The notes: generated from the sequence alone by a model not told the origin. A stretch of DNA of 64,000 nt from Catenuloplanes atrovinosus (GCF_031458235.1 NZ_JAVDYB010000001.1:744001-808000); one strand, 5' to 3'. Positions 1 through 8,970 are shown, counted from the stretch's first letter. A program made the numbers and translations.

Positions 1-90
1 AGCGCGCCCAGCGCCCAGCGCGCCCAGCGCGCCCAGCACGCCAGCACGCCCAGCGCGCCAGCACGCCCAGCGCCCAGCGCGCCCAGCGCG
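1..90. repeat. Low-complexity CGCCCAGCG-type repeat
   Basis: The window opens in a degenerate array of about 9-11 bp units built on CGCCCAGCG and CGCCCAGCACG. There is no plausible gene in it. It lies just downstream of the histidine kinase stop codon (that gene reads leftward). The array may continue beyond the window edge. Confidence 0.7.
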
Positions 91-93
91 CGC

Positions 94-112
94 GGGGCGG
101 GGCGGGGCGGGG
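94..112 (+). other. Potential G-quadruplex motif
   Basis: Four runs of four G separated by single C bases, followed by TGGTGGGG. This fits the textbook quadruplex pattern on the + strand. It sits a few bases past the histidine kinase stop, so the kinase transcript would carry the C-rich complement. Confidence 0.5.
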
Positions 113-120
113 TGGTGGGG

Positions 121-2223
121 TCAGTCGGAGGTGTTGAGGGGGAGGCGGATTTGGAAGGCGGTGCCGGAGTCGCGGTGGAGGAGGGCGATCGTGCCGTGGT
201 GGCGTTCGATGATGGCGCGGCTGATCGCCAGGCCGAGGCCGCTGCCCGGGATCGCCCGGTCGCGCGTGCGGGAGCTGCGGTAGAAGCGGGAGAACAGCCG
301 GTCGCGTTCCTCCGGCGGGATGCCGATGCCCTGGTCCGCCACGACCAGTTCCGCGACGTAGTCGCCGTCGGCCGCGAGCGTGACCGTGACCTCGCCGCCG
401 TCCGGGCTGTACTTGATCGCGTTGCCGATCAGGTTGTCCAGCACGCGCCGCAGCCGCAGCCGGTCGCCGGGCAGCACCAACTCGTCCGGCGCGTTCACCC
501 GTAGCGTGATCGGTGACCGAGCGCCGGCGAGCGCGTCCTGCGCGGCGTCGGCCGCCTCGCGTACCACCTCGGCCAGATCGCACGGCGTGAGCTGCACCGA
601 CGCGTGGCCGGTGTCCAGCGCTGCCAGGTCCAGCAGGTCGTCGATGATGCCGCGGAGCAGCGTGGTGTTGCGGTCGATCACCTCGAGCAGCGCGGGGCCG
701 TCCGCGGCGAGCTGGGCGGGGGTCGCGTCGCGCAGCAGGCTGGTGTACGCGCTGATCGAGGTGAGCGGCGTGCGCATCTCGTGCCCGATCAGCGCCAGGT
801 ACTCGTCCTTGCTGCGGGCCAGCTGCAGCTCCAGGTCCTCGGCGCGGCGCCGCTCCAGGAACTGCCCGACGTGCGCCGCGATGCCGGCCAGCAGCGCGAC
901 CAGCGCGTCCTCCGGGTCCTCGACCACCTCGGCGAAGAACGCCAGCACGCCCAGCGTGCCGGTGCCGGACCGGACCGGGATGGCGAGCGCGGCGTGCAGT
1001 TTCGCGGCCTCCACCGTGTCCGCGGGCAGCAGCGGCTCGCCGTCCGCCGCGAGGTCGCGGATCCAGACGGGCTCGCCGGTCAGCCAGGCCTTGCCGGAGA
1101 TGCCCTGGCCGTACGCGAGCTGGTCCGGCACGTGCATCGGTGCCACGCTGCCCGGCGCGCTCCACCGGGCGGCCGGCCGCAGCACGCCGCCGGGGCCGTC
1201 GACCAGCCACAGCTCCGCGTGCGCCCAGCCCAGCGTGCCGGCCACCGCCTCCAGCACGCGCGGACCCGCCTCGGCCGCGCCCGCCGCCTCGGCCAGCGCG
1301 GACGCCACCGCCAGCTCGCAGTCGCGGAAGCGCTCGGTGCGCTTGAGCTCGGTGACGTCCTGCAGTGCGATCACGGCGCCGAGCCGGTTGCCGGTCGCGT
1401 CCGCGATCGGCTGGCCGTCGACCAGCAGCACGCGCGGGTGCTGGAGCGGCGAGTCGGCCAGCACCTGGAGCCCGTGCAGTTCCTCGCCGCGGAACGCGCG
1501 GGACAGCGGCGTGTCGTCCGGCGCCATCGGCCGCCCGTCCGCGTGCCGGAGCCCGAAGTCCAGGGGATGGGTGCCGGGCGCGAACGGTTCCGGCGTCCGG
1601 CCGGTGAACCGCAGCATCGGCGCGTTGATCAGCACCCGGCGGCCGTCGGCGTCGCAGGCGACCACGCCGTCGTGCAGGTTGTCCAGCACCGCGTCCAGGA
1701 AGCGCCGGTGCCGGTCCGCGATGCGCAGCGCCTCCCGCTCGGCCACGAACGTGCCGCACACCTCGGCCGCGTGCCCGACCACGGACTGCTCCGCCGCGGT
1801 CCACTCGCGCGGCCGGTAGTCGACCACCGCGCAGACGCCGGCGATCGCGCCGGTCCGGGACCGCACCGGGTAGCCGAGGTAGGCGCGCGCGTCCGCCTGG
1901 CGCACCGGGGCGTCCGGCGGTACCCGCGCGTCGTCGTGCACGTCGTTGACCACGAGCGGGCAGCCGGAGTCGAAGATGATGCGGGCGAGCGTGGAGGCGG
2001 CGGGCACCGCGTCCAGGCTCGCCCAGGCGGCCGGCATGCCGAAGCCGCCGCTCATCAGAATGCGGCGGCCCTCCAGCAGTTGCACCAGGCCGGTCGGCGC
2101 GCCGGCGGCCCGTGCAGCCAGCTCCGCGATCCGGTCCGCGGCCTCCTGGGACAGCGAGCGGCGGGCGAGGTGGACCCAGTCCGCGTCCGTACCGGTGGCG
2201 TCGGGCGCCGTCGTCGTCGCCAC
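121..2223 (-). CDS. Sensor histidine kinase, GAF-PAS-GAF-HisKA-HATPase
   Basis: A 700-aa cytoplasmic histidine kinase with no membrane segment. Visible order: GAF domain about 25-160, PAS about 175-295 (ends ALQDVTELKRTE), second GAF about 305-455, HisKA with H-box LIGHEMRTPLTS (phospho-acceptor His481), then HATPase with N box DNLIGNAIKYS, G1 box DQGIGIP and G2 box GSGLGLAI. It should sense a small ligand or redox cue and phosphorylate a response regulator. No regulator gene is adjacent, so it is an orphan; the single-domain regulator near 25 kb is one possible partner, but that is a guess. Start is GTG at 2223 with a weak AAGGGA ribosome site upstream. Confidence 0.9.
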   Translation of the reverse strand: MATTTAPDATGTDADWVHLARRSLSQEAADRIAELAARAAGAPTGLVQLLEGRRILMSGGFGMPAAWASLDAVPAASTLARIIFDSGCPLVVNDVHDDARVPPDAPVRQADARAYLGYPVRSRTGAIAGVCAVVDYRPREWTAAEQSVVGHAAEVCGTFVAEREALRIADRHRRFLDAVLDNLHDGVVACDADGRRVLINAPMLRFTGRTPEPFAPGTHPLDFGLRHADGRPMAPDDTPLSRAFRGEELHGLQVLADSPLQHPRVLLVDGQPIADATGNRLGAVIALQDVTELKRTERFRDCELAVASALAEAAGAAEAGPRVLEAVAGTLGWAHAELWLVDGPGGVLRPAARWSAPGSVAPMHVPDQLAYGQGISGKAWLTGEPVWIRDLAADGEPLLPADTVEAAKLHAALAIPVRSGTGTLGVLAFFAEVVEDPEDALVALLAGIAAHVGQFLERRRAEDLELQLARSKDEYLALIGHEMRTPLTSISAYTSLLRDATPAQLAADGPALLEVIDRNTTLLRGIIDDLLDLAALDTGHASVQLTPCDLAEVVREAADAAQDALAGARSPITLRVNAPDELVLPGDRLRLRRVLDNLIGNAIKYSPDGGEVTVTLAADGDYVAELVVADQGIGIPPEERDRLFSRFYRSSRTRDRAIPGSGLGLAISRAIIERHHGTIALLHRDSGTAFQIRLPLNTSD

Positions 2224-2296
2224 CGGTCGTGTCCCTTCGTCGGGCCTGCTCCTGCCCCCTCAGGTTAAAGCGGCGAGCCACCTCAAAACCGGCAAA

Positions 2297-3055
2297 TCAC
2301 AGACCAGTGGCGGACGTGCTCCCGTCGGCCCGGGCGGCCGGCCCGCCCGTACGCGGAGTGAGCAGCAGCCCCAGCACGGCGCCCATGGTCGCCCACATGG
2401 CGGTCAGCTCGGCCAGCGACGCGACCCGGAAATCCCAGATCAGCCGCGCCGGCACGTCCGCCGGGATCTCCACGGTGCCGCCCGGCCAGATCAGCATGAG
2501 CGCGAGGTAGCCGGCGACGCCGGCCAGCACGCCGCCGGTGACCGCGAGCGGCGCGGACCACCCGCGCTCCACCAGCACCTGCCGGACCAGCACGGCCAGC
2601 CAGGCGATCGCCACGCCGGCAGCGATGAGTGACAGGTACTGCGCGGTGCGCGCGCCCACCGTGTCCGGATCGCCGACGGCCGGCGGGTTCGCCGGGTACT
2701 TCAGCGCCGGGACCAGTGAGAACGACACGAACCCGAGGAAGGCCAGCAGCACCGCCCGGCCGAAGTCGGTGCGGGCCGGGAGCCGGTGCCGCACCGTCGC
2801 GAACACCACGGCCAGCACCAGCGCCAGGCAGACCGCGACCGCGACGGCCGCGACCATGCCGCCGGCCACCTGCATGGCGCGGCCGACCAGCGGCTCCTCC
2901 GCGGGCGTGCCCGCGGACCTGGCCTCCTCCACCGCGAGGGCCCGCGCGATCACCGGCTCGACGACGGCGAACGCGACGACCGACGCCACCACGCCGGCCG
3001 CGACGCCCGCGAGGGCGCCGCGCCGGAGGATGCCGCCCAGCGTGGGCGTGGTCAT
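2297..3055 (-). CDS. cbtA: CbtA-family predicted cobalt transporter subunit
   Basis: A 252-aa membrane protein with about five hydrophobic segments and alternating charged loops. The opening MTTPTLGGILRRGALAGVAAG and the later PANPPAVGDPDTVGARTAQY are typical of the CbtA family, predicted to take up cobalt for B12 synthesis. The ATG at 3055 lies 14 bases after the cbtB stop, so the two are co-transcribed. A longer reading frame exists upstream but overlaps cbtB, so the internal ATG is preferred. The family assignment rests on recall of the family; transport specificity is inferred from the cobalamin riboswitch and cbtB neighbour. Confidence 0.85.
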   Translation of the reverse strand: MTTPTLGGILRRGALAGVAAGVVASVVAFAVVEPVIARALAVEEARSAGTPAEEPLVGRAMQVAGGMVAAVAVAVCLALVLAVVFATVRHRLPARTDFGRAVLLAFLGFVSFSLVPALKYPANPPAVGDPDTVGARTAQYLSLIAAGVAIAWLAVLVRQVLVERGWSAPLAVTGGVLAGVAGYLALMLIWPGGTVEIPADVPARLIWDFRVASLAELTAMWATMGAVLGLLLTPRTGGPAARADGSTSATGL

Positions 3056-3069
3056 GTCCCGTGCCGCGG

Positions 3070-3273
3070 TCAGTGGCACGGAACGCCGAGCGCGTGCCGG
3101 CCGTCGTGGGTGAACTCGTGCAGGTACGCCGCGATCTGGCCGGTGGTGACCAGCCCGTTCTCCTGGAGCAGCAGGTAGACGACGCCCAGCGCGACGACGG
3201 CCAGCAGCCAGGCGATCAGCGGGACCCGGATCGGAGCGACGACGTCGGCACCGGTGGAAACGGTCGGCGGCAT
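3070..3273 (-). CDS. cbtB: CbtB-family predicted cobalt transporter subunit
   Basis: A 67-aa protein with one transmembrane helix (about 18-38) followed by a His-rich C-terminal tail, HEFTHDGRHALGVPCH, the hallmark of CbtB and a likely metal-binding site. GAGAGG lies about 9 bases upstream of the ATG. It is first in the cbtBA operon and directly downstream of the cobalamin riboswitch. In this family CbtB and CbtA are thought to form a cobalt uptake system tied to B12 status. Confidence 0.88.
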   Translation of the reverse strand: MPPTVSTGADVVAPIRVPLIAWLLAVVALGVVYLLLQENGLVTTGQIAAYLHEFTHDGRHALGVPCH

Positions 3274-3321
3274 GATGGTTGATCCTCTCGTCCATGCCTC
3301 GTGGCGATGTGATGCGACGCC

Positions 3322-3465
3322 ATGGCCGGTCTCCTGGCTCCCGGATCATCACGCCCGCCCCGGCCTTCCCAGATCCGCGCGGATCCGGTGGCGAGGGTGG
3401 AACGGGCACTCCCCGGTCACAGTGGCGAGGACCGCGCCGGAATCACACCGGCTTCCCGAGCACCA
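3322..3465 (-). ncRNA. Cobalamin (AdoCbl) riboswitch
   Basis: Read on the - strand the leader contains GGGAAGCCGGTGTGATTCCG, then GCCACTGTGACCGGGGAG, and ends with the B12 box AGCCAGGAGACCGGCC (complement of about 3324-3341), all in canonical order and spacing. It ends about 50 bases before cbtB, so B12 is expected to switch off cbtBA. The remaining 3466-3631 shows no gene; it must hold the promoters for cbtBA and for the rightward gene at 3632. Confidence 0.93.
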
Positions 3466-3631
3466 TGGCCAGCGCAGCGTACCGCCGCCCGAAATCCCCG
3501 GACAAGGGGCCATGATCAATCTTGGTGCGGGCGGGCTGTGGCCATGCCGTCACCGTGGGTGGGAAATGTCGTACCCGTCGATTAGTATGTGTGTACGAAA
3601 GACGCCACCCCACCAGGGAGGATCTTCAACC

Positions 3632-4273
3632 GTGCCCACTCTGGAGACCGATCTCACGCCGTACGCGACGATGCTCTCGTTCACCCGCTACGTCGGCCGC
3701 ACCGGGCCGAAGAAGGCCTCGTTCGTCAGCGGGCTGCGCCGGGCGCGGCAGACCAAGTCCGGATTCAACCCGCACGGGCAGCTCGTCAAGGCGCTCAAGG
3801 CGGACATCCAGTTCCGCACGCCGGGCACCCACCTGGCCGCGGTGGTGCAGGCGGTCAAGCCGCGCTGGCGCCCGCTCTACGAGGCGTCCACCGCCGGTGC
3901 CGCGCGCTACCTGGAGACGCTCGGCGACCTCGACAAGGTGTGGCTCGCCCAGACCCGCGACGCGCTCGCGGTGATCGGCGGCCTGCCCGTCAAAATCAAC
4001 CCCCACCTCGGCCTGCGGTACGAGGGAGGTCGCGCCGAGGCGGTGCGCCTGCACTTCGACGAGACGCCCCCCGGCGACGAGGCCGTGGTCGCCACGCTGC
4101 ACCTGATGGCCGCGCACATGGACCAGATCCTCCCGCACGCGGAACCGGTCCTGGTCGACGTCCGCCGCGGCGCCGTCTTCCGCGCGGACCCGGCCACCCG
4201 GCCGGCGGACATCGACCGCTGGCTCACCGGCGAGGCCGCCGCCTTCGCCGCCATGTGGTCCGCCGCCTCGTAA
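3632..4273 (+). CDS. Unrecognised protein, 213 aa
   Basis: I do not recognise the family. The product is soluble, basic in its N-terminal half (RTGPKKASFVSGLRRARQTK) and ends DRWLTGEAAAFAAMWSAAS. There is no signal peptide or membrane segment. GTG at 3632 is chosen because GGGAGG lies about 10 bases upstream; the open frame continues further upstream through the riboswitch region, which cannot be coding. It stands alone, divergent from cbtBA, with about 260 bp to the next gene. High-GC codon use throughout supports a real gene. Confidence 0.7.
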   Translation: MPTLETDLTPYATMLSFTRYVGRTGPKKASFVSGLRRARQTKSGFNPHGQLVKALKADIQFRTPGTHLAAVVQAVKPRWRPLYEASTAGAARYLETLGDLDKVWLAQTRDALAVIGGLPVKINPHLGLRYEGGRAEAVRLHFDETPPGDEAVVATLHLMAAHMDQILPHAEPVLVDVRRGAVFRADPATRPADIDRWLTGEAAAFAAMWSAAS

Positions 4274-4533
4274 CGCCCGGCGTCCCGGCCCGCGCCAGAA
4301 CGGCGCGGGCCGCGCGCTCTCCGTGCGGGCCGAGCGTCACTCCCGTGCGGCGCGATCCCGCCCAGCCGCCCACTCCCGCCCCGCGACCCGCCCGATTTGG
4401 GGTGATTACGCCGAATTGACCGACTGGGGTCGTAGGGTGCCAACCGGGAAGCGCTCAGGTGCCGTTCGGTTGCGACGATCGTCTCCCCGTGGAGATATGC
4501 AGGAGCGCGGAGCCGCGAGCCCGGGAGACCGTC

Positions 4534-5481
4534 ATGCGCAAGACCCTCAGCCGATCCCGCATCGTGCGCGGCGCCGCCGTCGCGCTGACCGCCACGGTTG
4601 CGATCACCACGCTCACCGCCACCACCGCGCGGGCGCGGGCCGCCACGACGCCGGACCTGGCCTTCGTGCGCGACGGCAACGTCCTGCTGCTGCGTGACGG
4701 CGCCGAGAAGCAGCTCACCAAGGGCGGCGGCGCGGCCCGGCCGCGCTGGTCGCCGGACGGCACGCGCATCGCGTACCTGCTGAAGAACCGCCTTTGGATC
4801 ATGAACGCGGACGGCAGCGGCCAGCGCGCGCTCGACGGGCACCCGTCCGGCGGCGCGGACTGGTCGCCGGACGGGAAGTGGCTGGCGTTCGCGGCGCCCG
4901 GCTGCACCGGTGGGCCGGTCGTCTACCGCATCGCCACCACCGGGAAGGGTCGTCCCGAGGTGCTGTTCCCGGCCGAGTGCAAGGGTCAGCCGCTGCCCAC
5001 GGAGAAGCCCGAACCGGCCCGTGGCGGCACCATCGCGGAGCGGATCGCGGTGGACGACACGGTCTCCTGGGCGCCGGACGGCACCCGGATCGCGTTCCGC
5101 GGCGGACTGTGCGAGTCCGTCTTCGACGCGTGCCTGACCATCGGCACGGTGGCCGGCGCGAAGGAGCGCGCGGTCGCCACGTTCGGCGGCGGCGGGCAGG
5201 GGAGCGGGTTCGCGACCGTGCCGTCGTGGCGGCCGGACGGCGCGCGCCTCACCTGGACGGCCGCCACCTCGGCGAAGCTGTCCGTGATCGAGTACGACCC
5301 GGCCACCGGGGCGAAGCGGACGCTCGGCCTGCCCGGCGACCGGGAGTTGAGCTACCAGACCACGCGCACCGCGTACGTCACCGGCGAGCGCGCCGGCCGG
5401 TCCTGGCTCTTCCGGCTGGACACCGACGGCGGCGCGCGGGTGGCGCTGCGCCAGGGCTCGCAGCCCGACCCCCGCCCATAG
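4534..5481 (+). CDS. Secreted TolB-like beta-propeller protein
   Basis: A 315-aa exported protein. The signal peptide covers about 1-35 (RIVRGAAVALTATVAITTL, then ARARAA). The mature part has at least four repeated propeller blades of the TolB/PD40 type, seen as RWSPDGTRIAYL, DWSPDGKWLAFA, SWAPDGTRIAFR and SWRPDGARLTWT. Four cysteines lie in the middle loops. Such propellers usually bind protein or sugar partners outside the cell; no catalytic residues can be named. ATG 4534 is chosen because it starts the signal peptide; an upstream ATG at 4459 would put 25 non-hydrophobic residues before it. Confidence 0.8.
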   Translation: MRKTLSRSRIVRGAAVALTATVAITTLTATTARARAATTPDLAFVRDGNVLLLRDGAEKQLTKGGGAARPRWSPDGTRIAYLLKNRLWIMNADGSGQRALDGHPSGGADWSPDGKWLAFAAPGCTGGPVVYRIATTGKGRPEVLFPAECKGQPLPTEKPEPARGGTIAERIAVDDTVSWAPDGTRIAFRGGLCESVFDACLTIGTVAGAKERAVATFGGGGQGSGFATVPSWRPDGARLTWTAATSAKLSVIEYDPATGAKRTLGLPGDRELSYQTTRTAYVTGERAGRSWLFRLDTDGGARVALRQGSQPDPRP

Positions 5482-5530
5482 ACGATCGTTGACATATGAT
5501 GGCGCCGGAGCCGTACCGGCCCGTCGTGCG

Positions 5531-5550
5531 GGAGGCAGGGCAAAGCCTCC
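5531..5550 (+). other. Leader hairpin before esterase gene
   Basis: GGAGGC and GCCTCC form a perfect 6-bp stem around AGGGCAAA, in the 187-bp gap between two secreted-protein genes and about 120 bases before the downstream ATG. The GGGCAAAGCCTCC string faintly resembles part of c-di-GMP-I riboswitches, but the rest of that fold is not apparent. It may simply be a terminator for the propeller gene. Confidence 0.35.
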
Positions 5551-5668
5551 CCCCACCAGCCGTCGGGAGTCTCGCCACGCTGCCCGGCTGCCGCCCCGAC
5601 CGCCCACCCCCCGGGCGGACCGCGGCAGCGCCTTCCGGAACCCGCAGCGACCCGTTCGGAGATGAGTC

Positions 5669-6778
5669 ATGCCCGCACGACGACGCCCCCGCCTGCCCGG
5701 CATCCTCGCCACCATCGTCACCATCACCGCGGCCGTACTCGCGCTGATCACCATCCAGCCCGCGCTGGCCGAGGTGGACCGACAACCCCGAACCGCCGCC
5801 GATCCGGTACGGATCATGGCGCTCGGCGACTCGATCACCGGCTCGCCCGGCTGCTGGCGCGCGCTGCTCTGGCGGCAGCTCCAGACCGCCGGCCACACCG
5901 ACACCGACTTCGTGGGCACGCTGCCGCCACAGGGCTGCGGCTTCGCCTACGACGGTGAGAACGAGGGCCACGGCGGCTTCCTCGCCACGAACATCGCGAA
6001 CCAGTCGCTGCTCCCCGGCTGGCTGTCCGCCACCGACCCGGACGTCGTGCTGATGCACCTCGGCACGAACGACGTCTGGAGCAACATCCCGCCCGCCACG
6101 ATCCTGGCCGCGTTCAGCACGCTGGTCGATCACATGCGCGCCAGCAACCCTGCCATGCGCATCCTGGTCGCCCAGATCATCCCGGTGGACCCGCCGAGCT
6201 GTGCCGAGTGCGCGGCGCGGACCGTGGCGTTCAACGCGGCGATCCCGGCGTGGGCCGCGTCCAGGAGCACGGCCGCCTCGCCGATCACGGTGGTGGACCA
6301 GTGGACCGGCTTCGTGCCCGCGACCGACACCGGCGACGGCGTGCACCCGAACGCGGCCGGCGACGCCAAGATCGCCGACCGGTGGTTCGCGCCGCTGGTC
6401 CAGGCGATCACCGGGGTCCCGGCCGGCACGCCGTCCGCCACGCCATCAGCCACGCCGTCCGTCTCGCCGCCCGGCGCCGGGTGCGCCGCGACGTACCAGA
6501 TCGTCGGGCAGTGGGCGGGCGGCTTCCAGGGTGAGGTCACGGTCGCGAACGCCGGCGCGGCGGCCAGCCGGTCCTGGAGCGCGCGATTCACGTTCGGCGC
6601 GGGTCAGCGGGTGTCGCAGATGTGGGGTGGAAACGTCACCCAATCGGGTGCCGATGTCACGGTGAGCAACGCGGAGTGGAACGGCGCGCTGGCTCCGGGC
6701 GCCTCTACCACGGTGGGCTTCATCGGGTCGTGGACGCAGAGTAACCCTGCCCCTACCACCACCTGCACTTTCGGATAA
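5669..6778 (+). CDS. Secreted SGNH esterase with C-terminal CBM2
   Basis: A 369-aa modular exoenzyme. Signal peptide about 1-34; SGNH/GDSL hydrolase about 46-245 with block I ALGDSIT (nucleophile Ser55), block III LGTND (Asn134) and block V DGVHPN (Asp223, His226); a short TPSATPSATPS linker; then a carbohydrate-binding module of family 2 (about 275-369) with the usual terminal cysteine pair and conserved Trp residues. Architecture matches CE3-like acetyl xylan esterases that deacetylate plant polysaccharide while bound to cellulose or xylan. The substrate is inferred from this architecture. Confidence 0.88.
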   Translation: MPARRRPRLPGILATIVTITAAVLALITIQPALAEVDRQPRTAADPVRIMALGDSITGSPGCWRALLWRQLQTAGHTDTDFVGTLPPQGCGFAYDGENEGHGGFLATNIANQSLLPGWLSATDPDVVLMHLGTNDVWSNIPPATILAAFSTLVDHMRASNPAMRILVAQIIPVDPPSCAECAARTVAFNAAIPAWAASRSTAASPITVVDQWTGFVPATDTGDGVHPNAAGDAKIADRWFAPLVQAITGVPAGTPSATPSATPSVSPPGAGCAATYQIVGQWAGGFQGEVTVANAGAAASRSWSARFTFGAGQRVSQMWGGNVTQSGADVTVSNAEWNGALAPGASTTVGFIGSWTQSNPAPTTTCTFG

Positions 6779-6864
6779 ACAACCACAAAAAACCATCAAA
6801 CCGCACCGGGGGTACGGCGGGAGCTGCGCTTCCGTCGTACCTCCTGGGTATTGTCTTGGGTCTG

Positions 6865-7656
6865 ATGAGTATCGAGACGAACACTGATCTTGCAGACGCG
6901 CTCCAGCTGTCCGAGCAGATGGACGCGCTGGCCGAGCAGATCAACGCGCTGCCTCCCGCCCGGGTGCGGACGTTCCACCCCCGCCGGGGCCGGATGAGTC
7001 CGAAACACCACGACGCGCTGGAGCGGCTGTGGGAGAGCCACGGCGTCGACGTGCCGCTCGACCCGGCGGAGGCGCTGCCGCTCGACCTCGCCGCGCTCTT
7101 CGGCCGCGAGGCGCCCACCGTGCTGGAGATCGGCTCCGGCATGGGCGAGGCGACCGTGGCCATGGCCGCCGCCGACCCCGACCGCGACTACCTCGCCGTC
7201 GAGGTGCACACCCCCGGCGTCGGCAACCTGTTGAGCATGACCGAGCGCCGCGGCCTGACCAACGTCCGCGTCGCCCTCGGTGACGCGCTCACGCTGGTCG
7301 GCCACCAGCTCGCCCCCGCTTCGCTCGACGCCATCCACGTCTTCTTCCCCGACCCGTGGCCCAAGGCCCGCCACCACAAGCGCCGCCTCATCCAGCCCGC
7401 GCACCTCGGCCTGCTCCGCTCCCGCCTGCGCCCCGGCGGCATACTCCACTGCGCCACCGACTGGGCGGAGTACGCGGAGGCCATGCTCACCGCGATGACC
7501 GCCGAGCCCGGCCTCACCAACGACTTCGACCGCTTCGCCCCCCGCCCCGACCACCGCCCCATGACCAAGTTCGAGCGCCGCGGCATCACGGCCCACCGCC
7601 GCATCTACGACCTCATCTTCCGCCGCACCCCCACCCAGGACGACCAGCCCCAGTAA
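6865..7656 (+). CDS. trmB: tRNA (guanine-N7)-methyltransferase
   Basis: A 263-aa class I methyltransferase that makes m7G46 in tRNA. It has the AdoMet motif VLEIGSGMGEATV, the family-specific VFFPDPWPKARHHKRRL stretch, and the C-terminal FERRG motif, all typical of TrmB. Length is close to family norm with an N-terminal extension. ATG 6865 is used; a TTG three codons upstream (6856) is also possible. It is monocistronic, with the repeat island starting about 150 bases after its stop. Confidence 0.93.
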   Translation: MSIETNTDLADALQLSEQMDALAEQINALPPARVRTFHPRRGRMSPKHHDALERLWESHGVDVPLDPAEALPLDLAALFGREAPTVLEIGSGMGEATVAMAAADPDRDYLAVEVHTPGVGNLLSMTERRGLTNVRVALGDALTLVGHQLAPASLDAIHVFFPDPWPKARHHKRRLIQPAHLGLLRSRLRPGGILHCATDWAEYAEAMLTAMTAEPGLTNDFDRFAPRPDHRPMTKFERRGITAHRRIYDLIFRRTPTQDDQPQ

Positions 7657-7804
7657 CGTGGCCGCTGCCGATCGCGAGGCGCCCCGGTTTGCCAGCACGG
7701 CGAACCCGACTCCTCCACCTGAGTCGCGGCACCCCTGCTCGCACGCAGACCACGATGCGCCTGACCCGACATGAGCCGCGGCGCGGTCAGCCTGGCATAA
7801 TCCG

Positions 7805-8660
7805 CGGCCCGGCTGGTCCGGCGTGGGAGGCGGCACGGCTGGCCCGGCGTGAGCTGGGGCGGGTTGGCCGGGCGTGAGTGTGGTGCGGTTGGCCCGGCGT
7901 GAGAGGCGGCGCGGCTGGTCTGGCGTGAGCTGGGGCGGGTTGGCCGGGCGTGAGTTGTGGCGCGGCTGGTCCGGCGTGAGTTGTGGTGCGGCTGGTCTGG
8001 CGTGAGTTGTGGTGCGGCTGGTCTGGCGTGGGAGGCGGCGCGGCTGGTCCGGCGTGGGCTGGGGTGGGTTGGCCGGGCGTGAGTGTGGTGCGGTTGGCCC
8101 GGCGTGGGAGGCGGCGCGGCTGGTCTGGCGTGGGCTGGGGTGGGTTGGCCGGGCGTGAGTGTGGTGCGGTTGGCCCGGCGTGGGAGGCGGCGCGGCTGGT
8201 CCGGCGTGAGCTGCGGTGGGTTGGCCGGGCGTGAGTGTGGTGCGGTTGGCCCGGCGTGGGAGGCGGCGCGGCTGGTCCGGCGTGAGCTGCGGTGGGTTGG
8301 CCGGGCGTGAGTGTGGTGCGGTTGGCCCGGCGTGGGAGGCGGCGCGGCTGGTCCGGCGTGAGCTGCGGTGGGTTGGCCGGGCGTGAGTTGCGACGCGGCT
8401 CGTCCGGCGTAAGTGTCGGCGCGGTTGGGTTGGCGTGAGCCGGCGAAGCCGGCCTGGCGTAGGTCGCGGAGCGGCTGGCCTGGTGTAAATCGCGGAGCGG
8501 CTGGCCTGGCGTAGGTCGCGGAGCGGCCGGCCTGGCGTAGGTCGCGGAGCGGCCGGCCTGGTGTAAATCGCGGAGCGGCTGGCCTGGCGCCAGGCATGGA
8601 GCGGCTGGTCTGGCGTGAGCCGGGCGAAGCCGGCCTAGGGTAAGTCGCGGCGCGGCAGGC
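7805..8660 (+). repeat. Tandem array of about 25-26 bp GGCGTGAG units
   Basis: Roughly 33 degenerate copies of a 25-26 bp unit that begins GGCGTGAG or GGCGTGGG and ends in GGYTGGYCY. From 8081 to about 8385 three unit types form a 76-bp higher-order repeat: the same point recurs at 8081, 8157, 8233 and 8309. The right part (about 8410-8640) uses a related unit, GGCGTAGGTCGCGGAGCGGC. The + strand of the left part is strikingly poor in A and rich in G and T. Confidence 0.85.
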
Positions 8661-8911
8661 CTGGCCTGAGCCGCGTTGCGGCCGGACTTCGCGTGATTAG
8701 CGGCGCGGCTTGCGCCGGCGCTGTCAGCGCGGCCTTCGGGAACGCCACCCACCGCAGTCCCGTCAGCCCTCCCGCAGCCGATGCTCGCTGCGCCTTCCGT
8801 GCGTGGAGATCGGGACCTGTGCCGGGGCGTCGGGAGACGGTCCAGGCGGGAACCGGGCACTCCGTGCCCGAAATTTCGGCATATCTTGGGCGAGCATGAT
8901 CGTCCACTGTG

Positions 8912-8970
8912 ACTTTGTGAGGCGTAGGCACGTTATTCGGCCCGAATAACGTGCCTACGCCTCACAAAGT
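8912..8970. repeat. 59-bp near-perfect palindrome
   Basis: Two 29-bp arms (8912-8940 and 8942-8970) are exact inverted copies around a single C at 8941. The outer ends are ACTTTGTGAGGCGTAGGCAC and its complement. It lies between the two tandem arrays with no gene on either side, so it is not an ordinary gene terminator. It would extrude as a very stable hairpin. Confidence 0.93.

Noticed and set aside
7605-8860. Two long leftward open frames (330 and 357 codons) rich in Pro, Ala, Arg and Thr
   Set aside because: They exist only because the tandem repeat lacks stop codons on that strand; no ribosome site, and two frames are open at once over the same DNA.
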